NCBI RefSeq assembly: GCF_010994275.1 | Contig: NZ_WMCD01000002.1 | Span: forward strand, 310,001 to 374,000 | Length of the DNA stretch: 64,000 nt | Source of the DNA: Cyclobacterium jeungdonense | GTDB lineage: Bacteria; Bacteroidota; Bacteroidia; Cytophagales; Cyclobacteriaceae | Direction: 5' to 3' | In this document: positions 1 through 9,714 of the stretch, piece by piece | How positions within the stretch are numbered: position 1 is the first letter of the stretch | Layout: each line of letters opens with the position of its first letter | Notes under the pieces: generated by a model | What the model was told of the DNA's origin: nothing | Seen by the model: the letters and a program-made list of their open reading frames with translations, nothing else | Database searches by the model: none | Translations under genes and position numbers: made by a program

Positions 1-558
1 ATCGTAGATATAGGTGGTGGAACCACGGAAATTGCCTTAATCGCTTTGTCGGGAATTGTTGCGGACCAATCTATCCGGGTGGCAGGGGACACCTTCACCA
101 AAGACATTTTAGATTACATGAGACGGCAGCATAACTTATTGATTGGGGAAAGGTCTGCGGAGAAGGTAAAAATTGCTATAGGTTCGGCACTGACGGAGTT
201 AGATGACGCTCCGGAAGATTATGAAATTCGGGGCAGGGACTTGATGACAGGCATTCCAAAAGTGATCAAGGTTTCTTATTCTGAAATAGCCTTTGCGCTG
301 GATAAATCGGTGTCCAAAATCGAGGAAGCGGTTCTTAAAGCACTGGAAATCGCGCCTCCCGAACTATCCGCTGACATTTACGATAATGGCATTCACCTTA
401 CCGGCGGAGGTGCACTACTAAAAGGCTTGGATCGACGGTTGCATCAAAAGACAAAATTGCCGATTCACATTGCCGAAGACCCACTTAGAGCTGTGGTCAG
501 AGGCACAGGAAATGCATTAAAAAACATCAATAATTTCAGAACAGTACTCATGACGTAA
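1..558 (+). CDS. mreB: Rod shape-determining protein MreB (C-terminal part)
   Basis: This is the C-terminal 185 residues of the bacterial actin MreB; the frame is open from base 1, so the gene starts left of the window. The sequence opens with the phosphate-binding loop DIGGGTTE and later has the second nucleotide-binding motif LTGGGALLKGLD, as in actin/Hsp70 ATPases. The tail VVRGTGNALKN is typical of MreB. MreB forms membrane-bound filaments that guide the elongasome. The next gene is mreC, 7 bases downstream, so the cluster is probably one operon with mreCD, mrdA and rodA. An ATG at 46 is internal and not a start. Confidence 0.95.
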   Translation: MVDIGGGTTEIALIALSGIVADQSIRVAGDTFTKDILDYMRRQHNLLIGERSAEKVKIAIGSALTELDDAPEDYEIRGRDLMTGIPKVIKVSYSEIAFALDKSVSKIEEAVLKALEIAPPELSADIYDNGIHLTGGGALLKGLDRRLHQKTKLPIHIAEDPLRAVVRGTGNALKNINNFRTVLMT

Positions 559-565
559 AAATAGA

Positions 566-1399
566 ATGCAGCAAATATTTTTATTTTTATATAGACTAAG
601 GGCACTCATTCTTTTTCTTGTCCTGGAGTTGTTGGCAGTAGGGATCGTTTTTACCCACAATTCACCTCAGGGAGCGGTTTTTTTTAACAGCAGCAATAAG
701 CTGACCGGAAGTGTCCTGTCGGTTAAAACCGATTTCATGTCTTATTTTTCCTTGTATTCAGTGAACCAATCACTGGCGGAAAAAAACGCTTCTTTACTCA
801 ACCGCCTGGATGAATTAAGTCCAGTTAGGGATTCGTCGGAATTGAAAATAGACAGTACGCTGGCCAATTCTTTTGAATTCTGGTCGGCCAGGGTGATCAA
901 TAATAGCATACATCAAAGTCAAAATTACCTGACTTTAAATAAGGGTTCCCTTCATGGAATCAAGGAAGGGATGGGCGTTTTTAATGAGCAAGGAGTGATT
1001 GGCAGGGTGAAAGGTACCAGCAATCACTTTTCTTCCGTGATATCTCTATTGCACACGGACCTTTTGATTTCCTCTAAAATCAAAGACACGGAAGTTATCG
1101 GGTCAACCAAATGGGATGGAAGGAAATCGGACGAGGCCAAACTACTGTATGTCCCGCGCCATGTAGAAGTAGTTCCCGGACAGGAGATCGTCACCTCCGG
1201 GTACAATGCGGTTTTTCCCGAAGGGATTTCCATAGGAAAGATCAAAGAAGCCAATCCTGGAAATGAAACCAACTACCTGGACATTACCGTCAGTTTGAGC
1301 GCTGATTTTAGCAAATTGAACTTTGTTTACCTGGTAGAAAATGATCTTCGGGAGGAGTTGGATAGTTTGGAAACAGAAAGTATGAATCCACAACGATGA
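566..1399 (+). CDS. mreC: Rod shape-determining protein MreC
   Basis: MreC is a bitopic inner-membrane protein whose periplasmic domain activates PBP2/RodA. The 277 residues show an N-terminal membrane segment (about 10-28), a coiled-coil stretch (about 60-85) and a C-terminal beta-rich MreC domain with the motif NKGSLHGIKEGMGV and a later VTSGYNAVFPEGISIG. Length fits the family. It lies 7 bases after mreB, and its TGA overlaps the mreD ATG by four bases (ATGA), so the two are probably translationally coupled. Confidence 0.95.
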   Translation: MQQIFLFLYRLRALILFLVLELLAVGIVFTHNSPQGAVFFNSSNKLTGSVLSVKTDFMSYFSLYSVNQSLAEKNASLLNRLDELSPVRDSSELKIDSTLANSFEFWSARVINNSIHQSQNYLTLNKGSLHGIKEGMGVFNEQGVIGRVKGTSNHFSSVISLLHTDLLISSKIKDTEVIGSTKWDGRKSDEAKLLYVPRHVEVVPGQEIVTSGYNAVFPEGISIGKIKEANPGNETNYLDITVSLSADFSKLNFVYLVENDLREELDSLETESMNPQR

Positions 1400-1917
1400 G
1401 CGCAGGTAAAATCTTTAAATACAGCTTTAGTTTTATAGTATACTTTCTGGTTCAGATTTTCATCTTGAAGGACTTGGTATTGTTCGGATACGCCTTTTGC
1501 TTCCTCTACGCCTTTTTTATTTTAAGCCTTCCACACGAAATACCTACCATCCCCTTAATGCTCATTGGATTTTTTATGGGTCTTTTGATCGACCTGTTTT
1601 ACGATAGTCTGGGAATGCATGCTGCCAGTGCCGTATTTTTAGGTTTTATCCGAAATCCCTGGATAAAGGTAAACACTCCAACGGGAGGATATGATGACAA
1701 TGTCCCTCCTACCTTCTTGAACATGGGCATAGGCTGGTTTGTGTTTTATAGCCTGCCGCTTTTACTCTTACATCATCTATTATTTTTTTATATCGATAGT
1801 TTAGGAACAGAACTGTACTTACCACTCGTTATAAGAGTAGTGAGCAGCACGGCATTTACCTTTATAGTAGGTACCATCGTGCAAGCAGTGTTTTATAAAA
1901 AAGAAAGGGTAATTTAA
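1396..1917 (+). CDS. mreD: Rod shape-determining protein MreD
   Basis: A 173-residue, almost wholly hydrophobic protein with about five membrane segments, lying exactly where mreD is expected between mreC and the PBP2 gene. MreD is poorly conserved, so the assignment rests on size, hydrophobicity and position. The segment GFFMGLLIDLFYDSLGMHA fits the family pattern of a membrane helix followed by D-x-x-Y/F-x-x-x-LG. The start overlaps the mreC stop and the stop directly abuts the mrdA ATG. Confidence 0.85.
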   Translation: MSAGKIFKYSFSFIVYFLVQIFILKDLVLFGYAFCFLYAFFILSLPHEIPTIPLMLIGFFMGLLIDLFYDSLGMHAASAVFLGFIRNPWIKVNTPTGGYDDNVPPTFLNMGIGWFVFYSLPLLLLHHLLFFYIDSLGTELYLPLVIRVVSSTAFTFIVGTIVQAVFYKKERVI

Positions 1918-3720
1918 ATGTATACAGGCAGGTCGTTGGTAGTAGCAGTCACTATTGGACTGATAGCGTTCGTACTTTTGGGGAAGTTATTTTTGATTCA
2001 GGTCACCGACGACAGTTACCTGAGGAAAGCGGAAAGAAATGCCATCCAACGCGTAGTTGACCATCCTTACAGAGGCCTGGTGTATGACCGAAACAATTCA
2101 CTACTGGTTTTTAACGATCCGGTTTTTGATTTGATGGTGATACCCAGAGAATTTCATTTGGAGGATACCACCCGGTTTTGCGAGCTTTTTAGTATTGAAA
2201 AACAGTCATTGGTAGCCAATTTTACGGCCGCTAAAAATTATTCCTGGGTAAAACCCTCCCCTTTGATCAAGCAAATTTCCAATGAAGAATTTGCCCGGAT
2301 TCAAGACTTTCTAATTGATTATAAAGGACTATTTGTGATGACACGGTCCGTACGGGCCTACCCACAATCTGCAGCATCTAATGCCCTTGGCTACATCGGA
2401 GAAATCAACGCTCCTCAACTGGCGCGGGATAGTGCCGGGTATTACAGCCAGGGAGACTACGTAGGTTTAAGTGGTGTTGAATCCTATTACGAACCGGAAC
2501 TACGGGGAAAAAAAGGTGCTAAATACAAGTTAGTAAACGTCAGGGGAATCGATAAGGGTGCCTTTAAAAATGGGGATCTGGACACCCTATCCATACCTGG
2601 GGAAAACCTCCAGGCTACGCTGGACCTGGAGCTACAGGTATACGGTGAAAAACTCATGACCGGAAAACGCGGTTCGGTGGTAGCCATCGAGCCAAAATCA
2701 GGAGAAATTTTGACCATGATTTCTGCCCCAGTTTACGACCCTAATATTCTCACTGGAGCAAAATTTGGTGAAAATTATCAAATGTTGAATCTTGACCCAG
2801 AAAAACCGTTGTTTAACAGGCCTATCATGGCCATGTATCCTCCGGGTTCCATTTTCAAAATTGTCCAGTCCCTGATCGGATTGCAGGAGGGAATTCTAAC
2901 GCCAAATACCACCTTTGCGTGTAACAGATCATTGGTAAATTGCCACAACCACCCAAGTCCTGTAAACCTCTTCGGGGCTATCCGCAATTCCTGCAACCCC
3001 TACTATCACCAGGCATTTCGACAAATAATCAATCGCGAAATATCTCAAAACACCTACACGGACACGCAGATAGGATTGGATAAATGGAGGGAGTCGGTGA
3101 TGAGATTCGGCTTAGGTTCCGACCTTGGAGTCGATTTGCATGGGGAAAAGGGCGGTTCCATCCCCTCCAGCCAGCTATATGACCGGATTTATGGTGAAGG
3201 TCGTTGGAAATATTCCACCATTTATTCCCTCTCTATCGGGCAAGGCGAGATGCTGGTAACTCCCCTTCAAATGGCAAATCTGGCTGCAATATTTGCTAAT
3301 AAGGGATATTACTATACCCCTCATTTAATTAAAGCCATTAATGGAGATCCTTCCAGGATCCCGGAGAAATTCAAAACCAAACAGTACACGGGAATTGATT
3401 CGGTGCATTTTAACATGGTTCAGGATGCCATGGCCGCCGCGTTATCGGGAACTGCAGCAAGAGCCATAATGAAGGACATCGCCATCGCAGGAAAAACCGG
3501 CACTGCCCAAAATCCTGCAGGAGAGGACCATTCCGTCTTCATCGCCTTTGCTCCAAAAGAAGATCCTAAAATTGCGATTGCCGTATATGTGGAAAATGCC
3601 GGATGGGGAGGCCGGGCTGCGGCAAGCACCGCCAGTTTGCTTATTGAGAAATATCTCACCCGGGAAATAAACAGACCACAACTGGAAGAGTACGTGTTAA
3701 AGGGTGAATTCATTTATTAA
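1918..3720 (+). CDS. mrdA: Penicillin-binding protein 2 (peptidoglycan DD-transpeptidase)
   Basis: This class B PBP cross-links peptidoglycan during cell elongation together with the glycosyltransferase RodA. The 600 residues contain one N-terminal membrane anchor (about 8-27), a PBP dimerisation domain and a transpeptidase domain. All three catalytic motifs are present: S311-I-F-K314 (nucleophilic Ser), S359-C-N361 and K526-T-G528. The ATG follows the mreD stop with no gap. Its TAA is followed at once, in the same frame, by the TTG start of rodA. Confidence 0.96.
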   Translation: MYTGRSLVVAVTIGLIAFVLLGKLFLIQVTDDSYLRKAERNAIQRVVDHPYRGLVYDRNNSLLVFNDPVFDLMVIPREFHLEDTTRFCELFSIEKQSLVANFTAAKNYSWVKPSPLIKQISNEEFARIQDFLIDYKGLFVMTRSVRAYPQSAASNALGYIGEINAPQLARDSAGYYSQGDYVGLSGVESYYEPELRGKKGAKYKLVNVRGIDKGAFKNGDLDTLSIPGENLQATLDLELQVYGEKLMTGKRGSVVAIEPKSGEILTMISAPVYDPNILTGAKFGENYQMLNLDPEKPLFNRPIMAMYPPGSIFKIVQSLIGLQEGILTPNTTFACNRSLVNCHNHPSPVNLFGAIRNSCNPYYHQAFRQIINREISQNTYTDTQIGLDKWRESVMRFGLGSDLGVDLHGEKGGSIPSSQLYDRIYGEGRWKYSTIYSLSIGQGEMLVTPLQMANLAAIFANKGYYYTPHLIKAINGDPSRIPEKFKTKQYTGIDSVHFNMVQDAMAAALSGTAARAIMKDIAIAGKTGTAQNPAGEDHSVFIAFAPKEDPKIAIAVYVENAGWGGRAAASTASLLIEKYLTREINRPQLEEYVLKGEFIY

Positions 3721-4995
3721 TTGAGACAGAAAGACACATATTTTCACAAAATAGACTGGGTAACCATTGCCCTGTATTTCGCCCTGGTATTGGTAGGTTG
3801 GCTGAATATTTATGCAGCAGTCTACGACGGGCAAATCGGTACCTCTATTTTTGACTTTTCCATCAATTCAGGAAAACAGTTAATTTGGATAGGGACTGCG
3901 GTGGTATTAATTACCCTGATAATGGTGGCGGATTACCGGCTTTTTCAGAACCTAAGCTTGGTATTATACCTGGTTTTTATTGTGATTTTATTTTTAACAC
4001 CATTTATTGGAAAAGAGATAAACGGGCAGCGGGCTTGGTTTGAATTGGGTATTTTTCGGCTCCAACCAGCCGAATTTACTAAGTTTGCAACGGCCCTGGC
4101 TCTTGCGAAACTCATGGAAAACCCCACGTTTGATCTGGGTAAATTGAGTCATCAGGCCAAGGCGCTGGGCATCATTCTCCTTCCAGTTGCGTTGATCATG
4201 CTCCAGCCAGATACGGGCACTGCGATGGTCTACAGCGCATTTTTCATCATGCTATACCGGGAGGGAATGCCTCAAAAATACTATATTTTTTCACTGGGCC
4301 TTATTGGCCTTTCCGTACTCACCCTGGCAATAAATAATAACTGGTACCTTTTTGGAGGATTGGCTGTGGTAGTAATTCTACTGGTGCTTGCCAGTAAAAA
4401 GTCCTGGAAAAACCTGTTAGGTATTTTCTTTCTGGGTATTTTGATGGTCGGTTATGCCTATAGTCTGGACAGGGTGGTAGAAAAATTACCTCCCCATCAA
4501 CAAAACCGAATCATGGTGCTCTTCGACCCGGATGTAGATCCACTGGGGGTGGGCTGGAATGTCACCCAATCAAAAATTGCCATTGGTTCGGGAGGATTGC
4601 TTGGCAAAGGATATCTGGAGGGAACCCAAACGAAATTCGATTTTGTTCCGGAACAACATACGGATTTCATTTTCTGTACGCTTGGAGAAGAGTTTGGCTG
4701 GATAGGGAGCCTGGTCATGATTTCCTTGTTCGTTGCCTTGCTACTCAGACTTGTGTTCCTGGCAGAGAGGCAGAAAACCCGCTTTTCAAGAATTTATGGC
4801 TACTGTGTATTGAGTCTTTTGTTCTTTCATTTTTCCATCAACATTGCCATGACCATTGGCTTGTTTCCAGTGGTTGGTATTCCCCTACCTTTTTTTAGTT
4901 ATGGAGGCTCTTCTCTCTGGTCCTTTACCTTACTCCTTTTTATCTTTATTAAGCTGGATTCTCATCGGATTCAGATATTAGGGAGAAGCTATTAA
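3721..4995 (+). CDS. rodA: Rod shape-determining protein RodA (SEDS peptidoglycan glycosyltransferase)
   Basis: RodA polymerises lipid II into glycan strands in the elongasome. The 424-residue protein has about ten membrane segments and SEDS signatures: NGQRAW, the loop IGSGGLLGKGYLEGTQ, FVPEQHTDFIF, and near the end VVGIPLPFFSYGGSSL. No ATG is available near the expected N terminus; the first usable codon is the TTG directly after the mrdA stop, and AAGGGTGA about 12 bases upstream could aid initiation. The gene converges with glpF, leaving only two bases between the stops. Confidence 0.95.
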   Translation: MRQKDTYFHKIDWVTIALYFALVLVGWLNIYAAVYDGQIGTSIFDFSINSGKQLIWIGTAVVLITLIMVADYRLFQNLSLVLYLVFIVILFLTPFIGKEINGQRAWFELGIFRLQPAEFTKFATALALAKLMENPTFDLGKLSHQAKALGIILLPVALIMLQPDTGTAMVYSAFFIMLYREGMPQKYYIFSLGLIGLSVLTLAINNNWYLFGGLAVVVILLVLASKKSWKNLLGIFFLGILMVGYAYSLDRVVEKLPPHQQNRIMVLFDPDVDPLGVGWNVTQSKIAIGSGGLLGKGYLEGTQTKFDFVPEQHTDFIFCTLGEEFGWIGSLVMISLFVALLLRLVFLAERQKTRFSRIYGYCVLSLLFFHFSINIAMTIGLFPVVGIPLPFFSYGGSSLWSFTLLLFIFIKLDSHRIQILGRSY

Positions 4996-4997
4996 CT

Positions 4998-5744
4998 TCA
5001 AACCATTCCCCCTACTCCCAATAGCAGGTAAATTCCCGCTGCAACGGCTGCTCCCAATATTGGACCCACTATCGGGACCCAGCTATAAGCCCAATCCGAA
5101 CCTCCTTTCCCTTTTATGGGTAACAATTGGTGCATGATTCTGGGCCCCAGATCCCGAGCGGGATTGATCGCATACCCCGTAGTACCGCCCAACGATAAAC
5201 CAATTACCCATACTAAAAAGGCTACCGGGAGCGCACCCAGCGAGCCTAGTCCGATTGGAATATTGCGGCCGTCCTGTAAAACAGGGCCAGTAGAATAAAG
5301 GATCACAATGATCAACACTGAGGTGCCAATGATTTCCGATAACAGATTGGAGGGCAAATTCCGAATAGCCGGTACTGTACCAAAAGGAGCAAACTTCAAT
5401 CCAGGATCTTCCGTGGCATCAAAATGATCTTTATAAACCAGCCAGGCGATGCCAGAACCAAACATGGCTCCCAGGACCTGCGCCAATACATATTTGGGTA
5501 CCAGGTTCCATTCAAAATCACCTGCTATTGCCAACCCAATACTAACTGCGGGATTCAAATGGGCACCGCTGTAGGGACCTGCCACCACAACTCCTATAAA
5601 AACACCCAACGCCCACGCCGTGGTGATTACGATCCACCCGGAATCAAATCCCTTGGTTTTATTTAAAACGACGTTGGCTACAACACCTGAGCCCATGGCT
5701 AAAAGCAGGGATGTTCCGACAAATTCAGCTACAAATACGTTCAT
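4998..5744 (-). CDS. glpF: Glycerol uptake facilitator (aquaglyceroporin, MIP family)
   Basis: A 248-residue MIP channel with six membrane helices and the two pore NPA loops, in GAHLNPAVS and GYAINPARDLGPR. The aspartate after the second NPA-R is typical of glycerol-conducting members rather than strict water channels. It is the third gene of a glpD-glpK-glpF operon (4 bases after glpK), which supports passive glycerol entry followed by phosphorylation. It converges with rodA. Confidence 0.93.
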   Translation of the reverse strand: MNVFVAEFVGTSLLLAMGSGVVANVVLNKTKGFDSGWIVITTAWALGVFIGVVVAGPYSGAHLNPAVSIGLAIAGDFEWNLVPKYVLAQVLGAMFGSGIAWLVYKDHFDATEDPGLKFAPFGTVPAIRNLPSNLLSEIIGTSVLIIVILYSTGPVLQDGRNIPIGLGSLGALPVAFLVWVIGLSLGGTTGYAINPARDLGPRIMHQLLPIKGKGGSDWAYSWVPIVGPILGAAVAAGIYLLLGVGGMV

Positions 5745-5748
5745 ACTT

Positions 5749-7251
5749 TCAGTCCGTTAACCAGTTGAGAGATCTTCCTACCGCTTTGTGCCAGTATTCA
5801 AGGTTTTTTTCCATAGACGCTTTATCCTGTTTGGGTGAAAACGATTCATCTGCCTTCCACAGGGTTTTGATTTCTTCCATATCCTTCCAATATCCGACCG
5901 CCAATCCTGCGAGATAAGCCGCTCCCAGGGCAGTAGTTTCGATAATTTCCGGTCTTTTTATGGCACATTGAGTAAGATCTGCCTGAAACTGCATTAAGAA
6001 ATCGTTGGCGGTAGCACCCCCATCTACACGCATTTCTTTGGCATCCTCTCCCGCATCTTTTTCCATAGCCTTTAGTACATCGTACACCTGATAGGCAATG
6101 GCTTCCAATCCAGCCCTCACCATATGTGCCCGGGTGGTGCCTCGGGTAATTCCAAAAAAGGCACCCCTGGCATCCTGGTCCCAATAGGGTGCTCCCAATC
6201 CCGTGAGCGCAGGCACAAAGTAGACGCCTCCGTTATCAGGAAGGGTTTTAGCCATTTCCTCACTGTCTTTTGCGTCCTTTAAAACGGAAATGCCGTCCCT
6301 TAGCCATTGAATAGCTGCCCCACCTATAAACACGCTCCCTTCCAGCGCGTATTGCACCTGATCTCCCACTTGCCAGGCAATGGTAGTCAGCAATTGATTG
6401 TTGGATTTAACGGGTTTTTCTCCCGTATTCATTACCAAGAAACACCCGGTTCCATAGGTAGTTTTTGCCATTCCCGGTTCGGTACATAATTGACCAAACA
6501 AAGCGGCCTGCTGATCACCTGCTATTCCGGCAATAGGGATCTTTGCAGACAACAGATCTCCGGATGTGGTGCCATATACTTCACTGCTGGATTTCACTTC
6601 AGGCAAAATAGCTTTGGGTATATCCAAAAGCTCCAATAATTCATCATCCCAGGCTTTATCATGAATATTGAAAATCATTGTTCTGCTGGCATTGGTAATA
6701 TCGGTAATGTGCTCTTTCCCACCGGTCATTTTCCAAACCAGCCAGCTATCCACCGTACCAAAACAAATCTCCCCCTTTTTTGCCCTTTCTCTTGCCCCTT
6801 CTACATGGTCCAAAATCCATTTTATTTTCGTTCCCGAAAAGTAGGCATCAATGATCAATCCGGTTTTATCCCGTACCTTATCGGCATAGCCCTGTTCCTT
6901 CAGGGAATTGCAAAAGGCAGCTGTTCGCCGGTCTTGCCATACAATGGCATTAAAAATGGGTTCTCCTGACGCTCTATCCCATAAGATAGTGGTTTCCCTT
7001 TGATTGGTGATACCGATACCTGCGATCTGATGGGCACTAATATTCGCCCGGGTGATGGCCTCTGTCGCTACCGAAGCCTGTGAAGTCCATATCTCTCTGG
7101 GATCATGCTCTACCCATCCCGATTGTGGGAATAGCTGCTCGAAATCCTTTTGAGCAGAGGCTATAATCTGTCCCTTTTTATTAAAAATGATGGCTCTGGA
7201 ACTGGTAGTTCCCTGATCCATCGCCATCAAATATTGGTTATTTTGGTTCAT
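5749..7251 (-). CDS. glpK: Glycerol kinase
   Basis: Glycerol kinase makes sn-glycerol 3-phosphate from glycerol and ATP and so traps glycerol that enters through GlpF. The 500-residue FGGY-family protein has the N-terminal phosphate loop DQGTTSSRA, the substrate region GWVEHDP, the motif [13 protein letters not shown], and GALEG-type C-terminal lobe motifs including [16 protein letters not shown]. Size is standard. It lies 5 bases after glpD and 4 before glpF. Confidence 0.97.
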   Translation of the reverse strand: MNQNNQYLMAMDQGTTSSRAIIFNKKGQIIASAQKDFEQLFPQSGWVEHDPREIWTSQASVATEAITRANISAHQIAGIGITNQRETTILWDRASGEPIFNAIVWQDRRTAAFCNSLKEQGYADKVRDKTGLIIDAYFSGTKIKWILDHVEGARERAKKGEICFGTVDSWLVWKMTGGKEHITDITNASRTMIFNIHDKAWDDELLELLDIPKAILPEVKSSSEVYGTTSGDLLSAKIPIAGIAGDQQAALFGQLCTEPGMAKTTYGTGCFLVMNTGEKPVKSNNQLLTTIAWQVGDQVQYALEGSVFIGGAAIQWLRDGISVLKDAKDSEEMAKTLPDNGGVYFVPALTGLGAPYWDQDARGAFFGITRGTTRAHMVRAGLEAIAYQVYDVLKAMEKDAGEDAKEMRVDGGATANDFLMQFQADLTQCAIKRPEIIETTALGAAYLAGLAVGYWKDMEEIKTLWKADESFSPKQDKASMEKNLEYWHKAVGRSLNWLTD

Positions 7252-7256
7252 TGGGT

Positions 7257-8831
7257 TTATTTATGAATTAAATATTTCTTGGCTAATTTATAAAATTCTT
7301 CGAGTTCTGACATGATCCAAGCCTCATCTTTTCCCAGCTCCGATGCCATAAGGGCAGCAACTTTCGGCGCCATATGCAATGCAGCCTTCGCGTCCAGCAG
7401 TAAAATCCGGCACCTTCTCGAAAGAAAATCTTCTATCTTCTGTGCCATTTCTTCACGTACAGCCCAAATAACTTCCGCACCAGTATAGGGATAATTCTCG
7501 TGGATGGGCTTGGACCATTCTGGATTTGTATCCTGTAGATGTCGTATCTCCTTTGCTTCGGAACCATATAACTGCAGGTGGCCCTTCACCAATGTATCGG
7601 TATAACCGTGCAATCGCTTGTCGGCTGACTTGCTTTCCACAGCTTTCAATGCATGCATTTTGTAATGTGCGTCTACCGTATCTTCTCCCATTTTGCGAAA
7701 CGTCGTCCATTTTCCTCCGGTAATCGTGATCAATTGGCTATCGGAAACGATAACTTTATGGCTTCTGGATATTTCCTTGGTCTTTGTACTGCCTTCCTTG
7801 GGTGCTGCCAAAGGCCTTAAACCAGCAAATACCGAAAGGACGTCATCCCGGGTAGGGGCCTTTTCCAAATACTGTCCGGCCGTTTCTAAAATAAAATCAA
7901 TTTCCGAGGAAAGGGGCTGGGGTTCCATTTTCGGCTTTTTTCTCAACGTGTCCGTAGTACCGACGACTAGCTTTCCCTGCCAGGGTACCGCAAAAAGGAC
8001 CCTTCCATCTGAAGTTTCCGGAATCATCAACGCATCTGTTGCCCCCAAAAAAGAGCTATCCATTACCAGATGAACTCCCTGACTGGGCTGTATCATTTTC
8101 GGAGTTCCGGGCTGATCCATCTGGAGTATTTTATCTGCAAAAACTCCCGTCGCGTTGATCACAGTGCGGGCTTTTACCTGATAACTTTTCTTTTCGATTA
8201 CGTCCCGGAATGTCAGCCCTTCGATTTTTCCTTTTTCATCTTTGCTCAATTCGTTTACTTTGGCGTAATTCACCATGCAGCCCCCCATATCATTGCAGGT
8301 ACGGGCTACCATCAAGGCAAGCCTGGCATCATCAAACTGTCCGTCTTGGTAGACAATACCCCCTCTCAATCCCTTTTTTCGAATTCTGGGGAGTTTTTTT
8401 AAGGTTTCTTCCTTTGACACAAAGCTGGACTTTCCCAATCGCAGGCTTCCTGCCATCCAGTCATATATTTTCAGCCCTATGGAATATTTCCAACGATCCA
8501 GAAATGTATATAAGGGAATTACAAATGACTGGTTGACCGTAAGGTGGGGTGCATTTTTTAATAGTCTGCCCCTCTCTTTCAGCGCTTCCAATACCAACCC
8601 CAACTCTCCCTGAGCCAAATATCGGACCCCTCCATGCACCAGTTTGGTGCTCCTACTGGAAGTACCTTTGGCAAAATCAGATTTTTCCAATAATAAAACT
8701 GTCAGGCCTCGAGACAAGGCATCCAGCGCCACTCCTAATCCGGAAGCACCGCCTCCTATGACCACCAAATCCCATATATCTTCCGCTTTAGCAGCATTTT
8801 CAACCCTGGATAAATTATCTTTTCTTTTCAT
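7257..8831 (-). CDS. glpD: Glycerol-3-phosphate dehydrogenase (FAD-dependent, aerobic type)
   Basis: This enzyme oxidises glycerol 3-phosphate to dihydroxyacetone phosphate at the membrane and passes electrons to quinone. The 524 residues begin with the FAD-binding dinucleotide fold [20 protein letters not shown], followed by [17 protein letters not shown], a classic GlpD signature, and end with the C-terminal DAO_C domain. It is the first gene of the glp operon. The divergent DeoR-type regulator and repeat array upstream suggest control by glycerol 3-phosphate. Confidence 0.96.
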   Translation of the reverse strand: MKRKDNLSRVENAAKAEDIWDLVVIGGGASGLGVALDALSRGLTVLLLEKSDFAKGTSSRSTKLVHGGVRYLAQGELGLVLEALKERGRLLKNAPHLTVNQSFVIPLYTFLDRWKYSIGLKIYDWMAGSLRLGKSSFVSKEETLKKLPRIRKKGLRGGIVYQDGQFDDARLALMVARTCNDMGGCMVNYAKVNELSKDEKGKIEGLTFRDVIEKKSYQVKARTVINATGVFADKILQMDQPGTPKMIQPSQGVHLVMDSSFLGATDALMIPETSDGRVLFAVPWQGKLVVGTTDTLRKKPKMEPQPLSSEIDFILETAGQYLEKAPTRDDVLSVFAGLRPLAAPKEGSTKTKEISRSHKVIVSDSQLITITGGKWTTFRKMGEDTVDAHYKMHALKAVESKSADKRLHGYTDTLVKGHLQLYGSEAKEIRHLQDTNPEWSKPIHENYPYTGAEVIWAVREEMAQKIEDFLSRRCRILLLDAKAALHMAPKVAALMASELGKDEAWIMSELEEFYKLAKKYLIHK

Positions 8832-8845
8832 TACCTACCTTTTAC

Positions 8846-8890
8846 CTTACTAAAGTAAGTCAAAAGGAAACAAAAAGAAACAAAAAGAAA
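8846..8890. promoter_or_regulatory. Operator-like array between glpD and the DeoR-family gene
   Basis: The 94-base divergent intergenic region holds an inverted repeat, CTTACT-aa-AGTAAG (8846-8859), followed by three tandem 10-bp direct repeats at 8861-8890: CAAAAGGAAA, CAAAAAGAAA, CAAAAAGAAA. The 10-bp period puts each copy on the same face of the helix. Several DeoR-family repressors bind tandem direct repeats of this kind. On the minus strand the inverted repeat contains TACTTTAG, close to the Bacteroidota -7 element TAnnTTTG, so a bound repressor could block the glpD promoter. Binding is inferred, not shown. Confidence 0.55.
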
Positions 8891-8925
8891 TATTTTTTAT
8901 ATCTTTAATGAGAAATAGCTTCAAT

Positions 8926-9687
8926 ATGGTAATAGCGGAGAGACATAAATACATTCTGGACAAGTTGGATCAAGCCGGTTACGTAAGCGTAGCTGCCCTG
9001 AGCAAAGAAATGAATGTGACCATGGTGACGGTTCGGAAAGACCTGAAGATCCTAGAGGATAAAGGGTTGCTATTTCGGTCTCATGGCAGCGCTACGCCGG
9101 TAGCACCTTATGTAAATGACAAACCCGTCTATGAAAAACAACTGGTACAGGTAGACCAAAAAAGGGCCATCGCCCGAAAAGCCATCGAACTGTTAAAAGA
9201 AAAAGATGCCATCATCATAGGCTCGGGCACTACGGTGCTCGCATTTGCACGCGCCATTCCAAAAGAACTGCCTTTAACCGTACTTACAGGAGCTTTGAAC
9301 GTAAGTATGACACTACTGGATTATCCGAAAGTTGAAATTGTTCAATTGGGAGGGGTAGTTCGAAAAAGCAGCAGTTCGGTAGTCGGTCATTTTGCTGCGT
9401 CCATGATCAGGGATTTTGCCTGCAGCAAACTTTTCATTAGTGTGGACGGCATTGATTCTGAATTCGGCCTGACCACCTCCAACATGATGGAGGCTCACCT
9501 AAACCACATCATGATCGGATCGGTTCAAAAGACCATTGTTTTAGCAGACAGTAGTAAATTCGGAAAAAAGAGTTTTGGAAAAATAGCCAACATCGAAGAC
9601 ATCGATACCATAATTGTGGACCAGTCCCTTCCCCAACATTATGTACAGGTTTTGGAAGATAAGGGAGTCGAAGTGCTGATCGTTTAA
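8926..9687 (+). CDS. DeoR/GlpR-family transcriptional regulator
   Basis: A 253-residue DeoR-family regulator: an N-terminal helix-turn-helix (about 1-60, with VSVAALSKEMNVTMVTVRKD) and a C-terminal sugar-phosphate isomerase-like effector domain (GSGTTVLAFARAI, TGALNVSMTLL, VQLGGVVRKSSSSVVG, FISVDGID, VLADSSKFGKKSF). The ATG at 8926 gives the usual MxxAERHxxI start; an in-frame ATG at 8908 would add six residues. It is divergent from glpD and very likely represses the glp operon with glycerol 3-phosphate as ligand, although the ligand is inferred from context. Confidence 0.9.
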   Translation: MVIAERHKYILDKLDQAGYVSVAALSKEMNVTMVTVRKDLKILEDKGLLFRSHGSATPVAPYVNDKPVYEKQLVQVDQKRAIARKAIELLKEKDAIIIGSGTTVLAFARAIPKELPLTVLTGALNVSMTLLDYPKVEIVQLGGVVRKSSSSVVGHFAASMIRDFACSKLFISVDGIDSEFGLTTSNMMEAHLNHIMIGSVQKTIVLADSSKFGKKSFGKIANIEDIDTIIVDQSLPQHYVQVLEDKGVEVLIV

Positions 9688-9714
9688 ACAGCTGTTCTAT
9701 CTGATTATCATTTT

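Noticed and set aside
1918..4995. A PBP2-RodA fusion by read-through of the single stop codon
   Set aside because: The PBP2 C terminus is periplasmic while the RodA N terminus is cytoplasmic, so a direct fusion would not fit the membrane topology.
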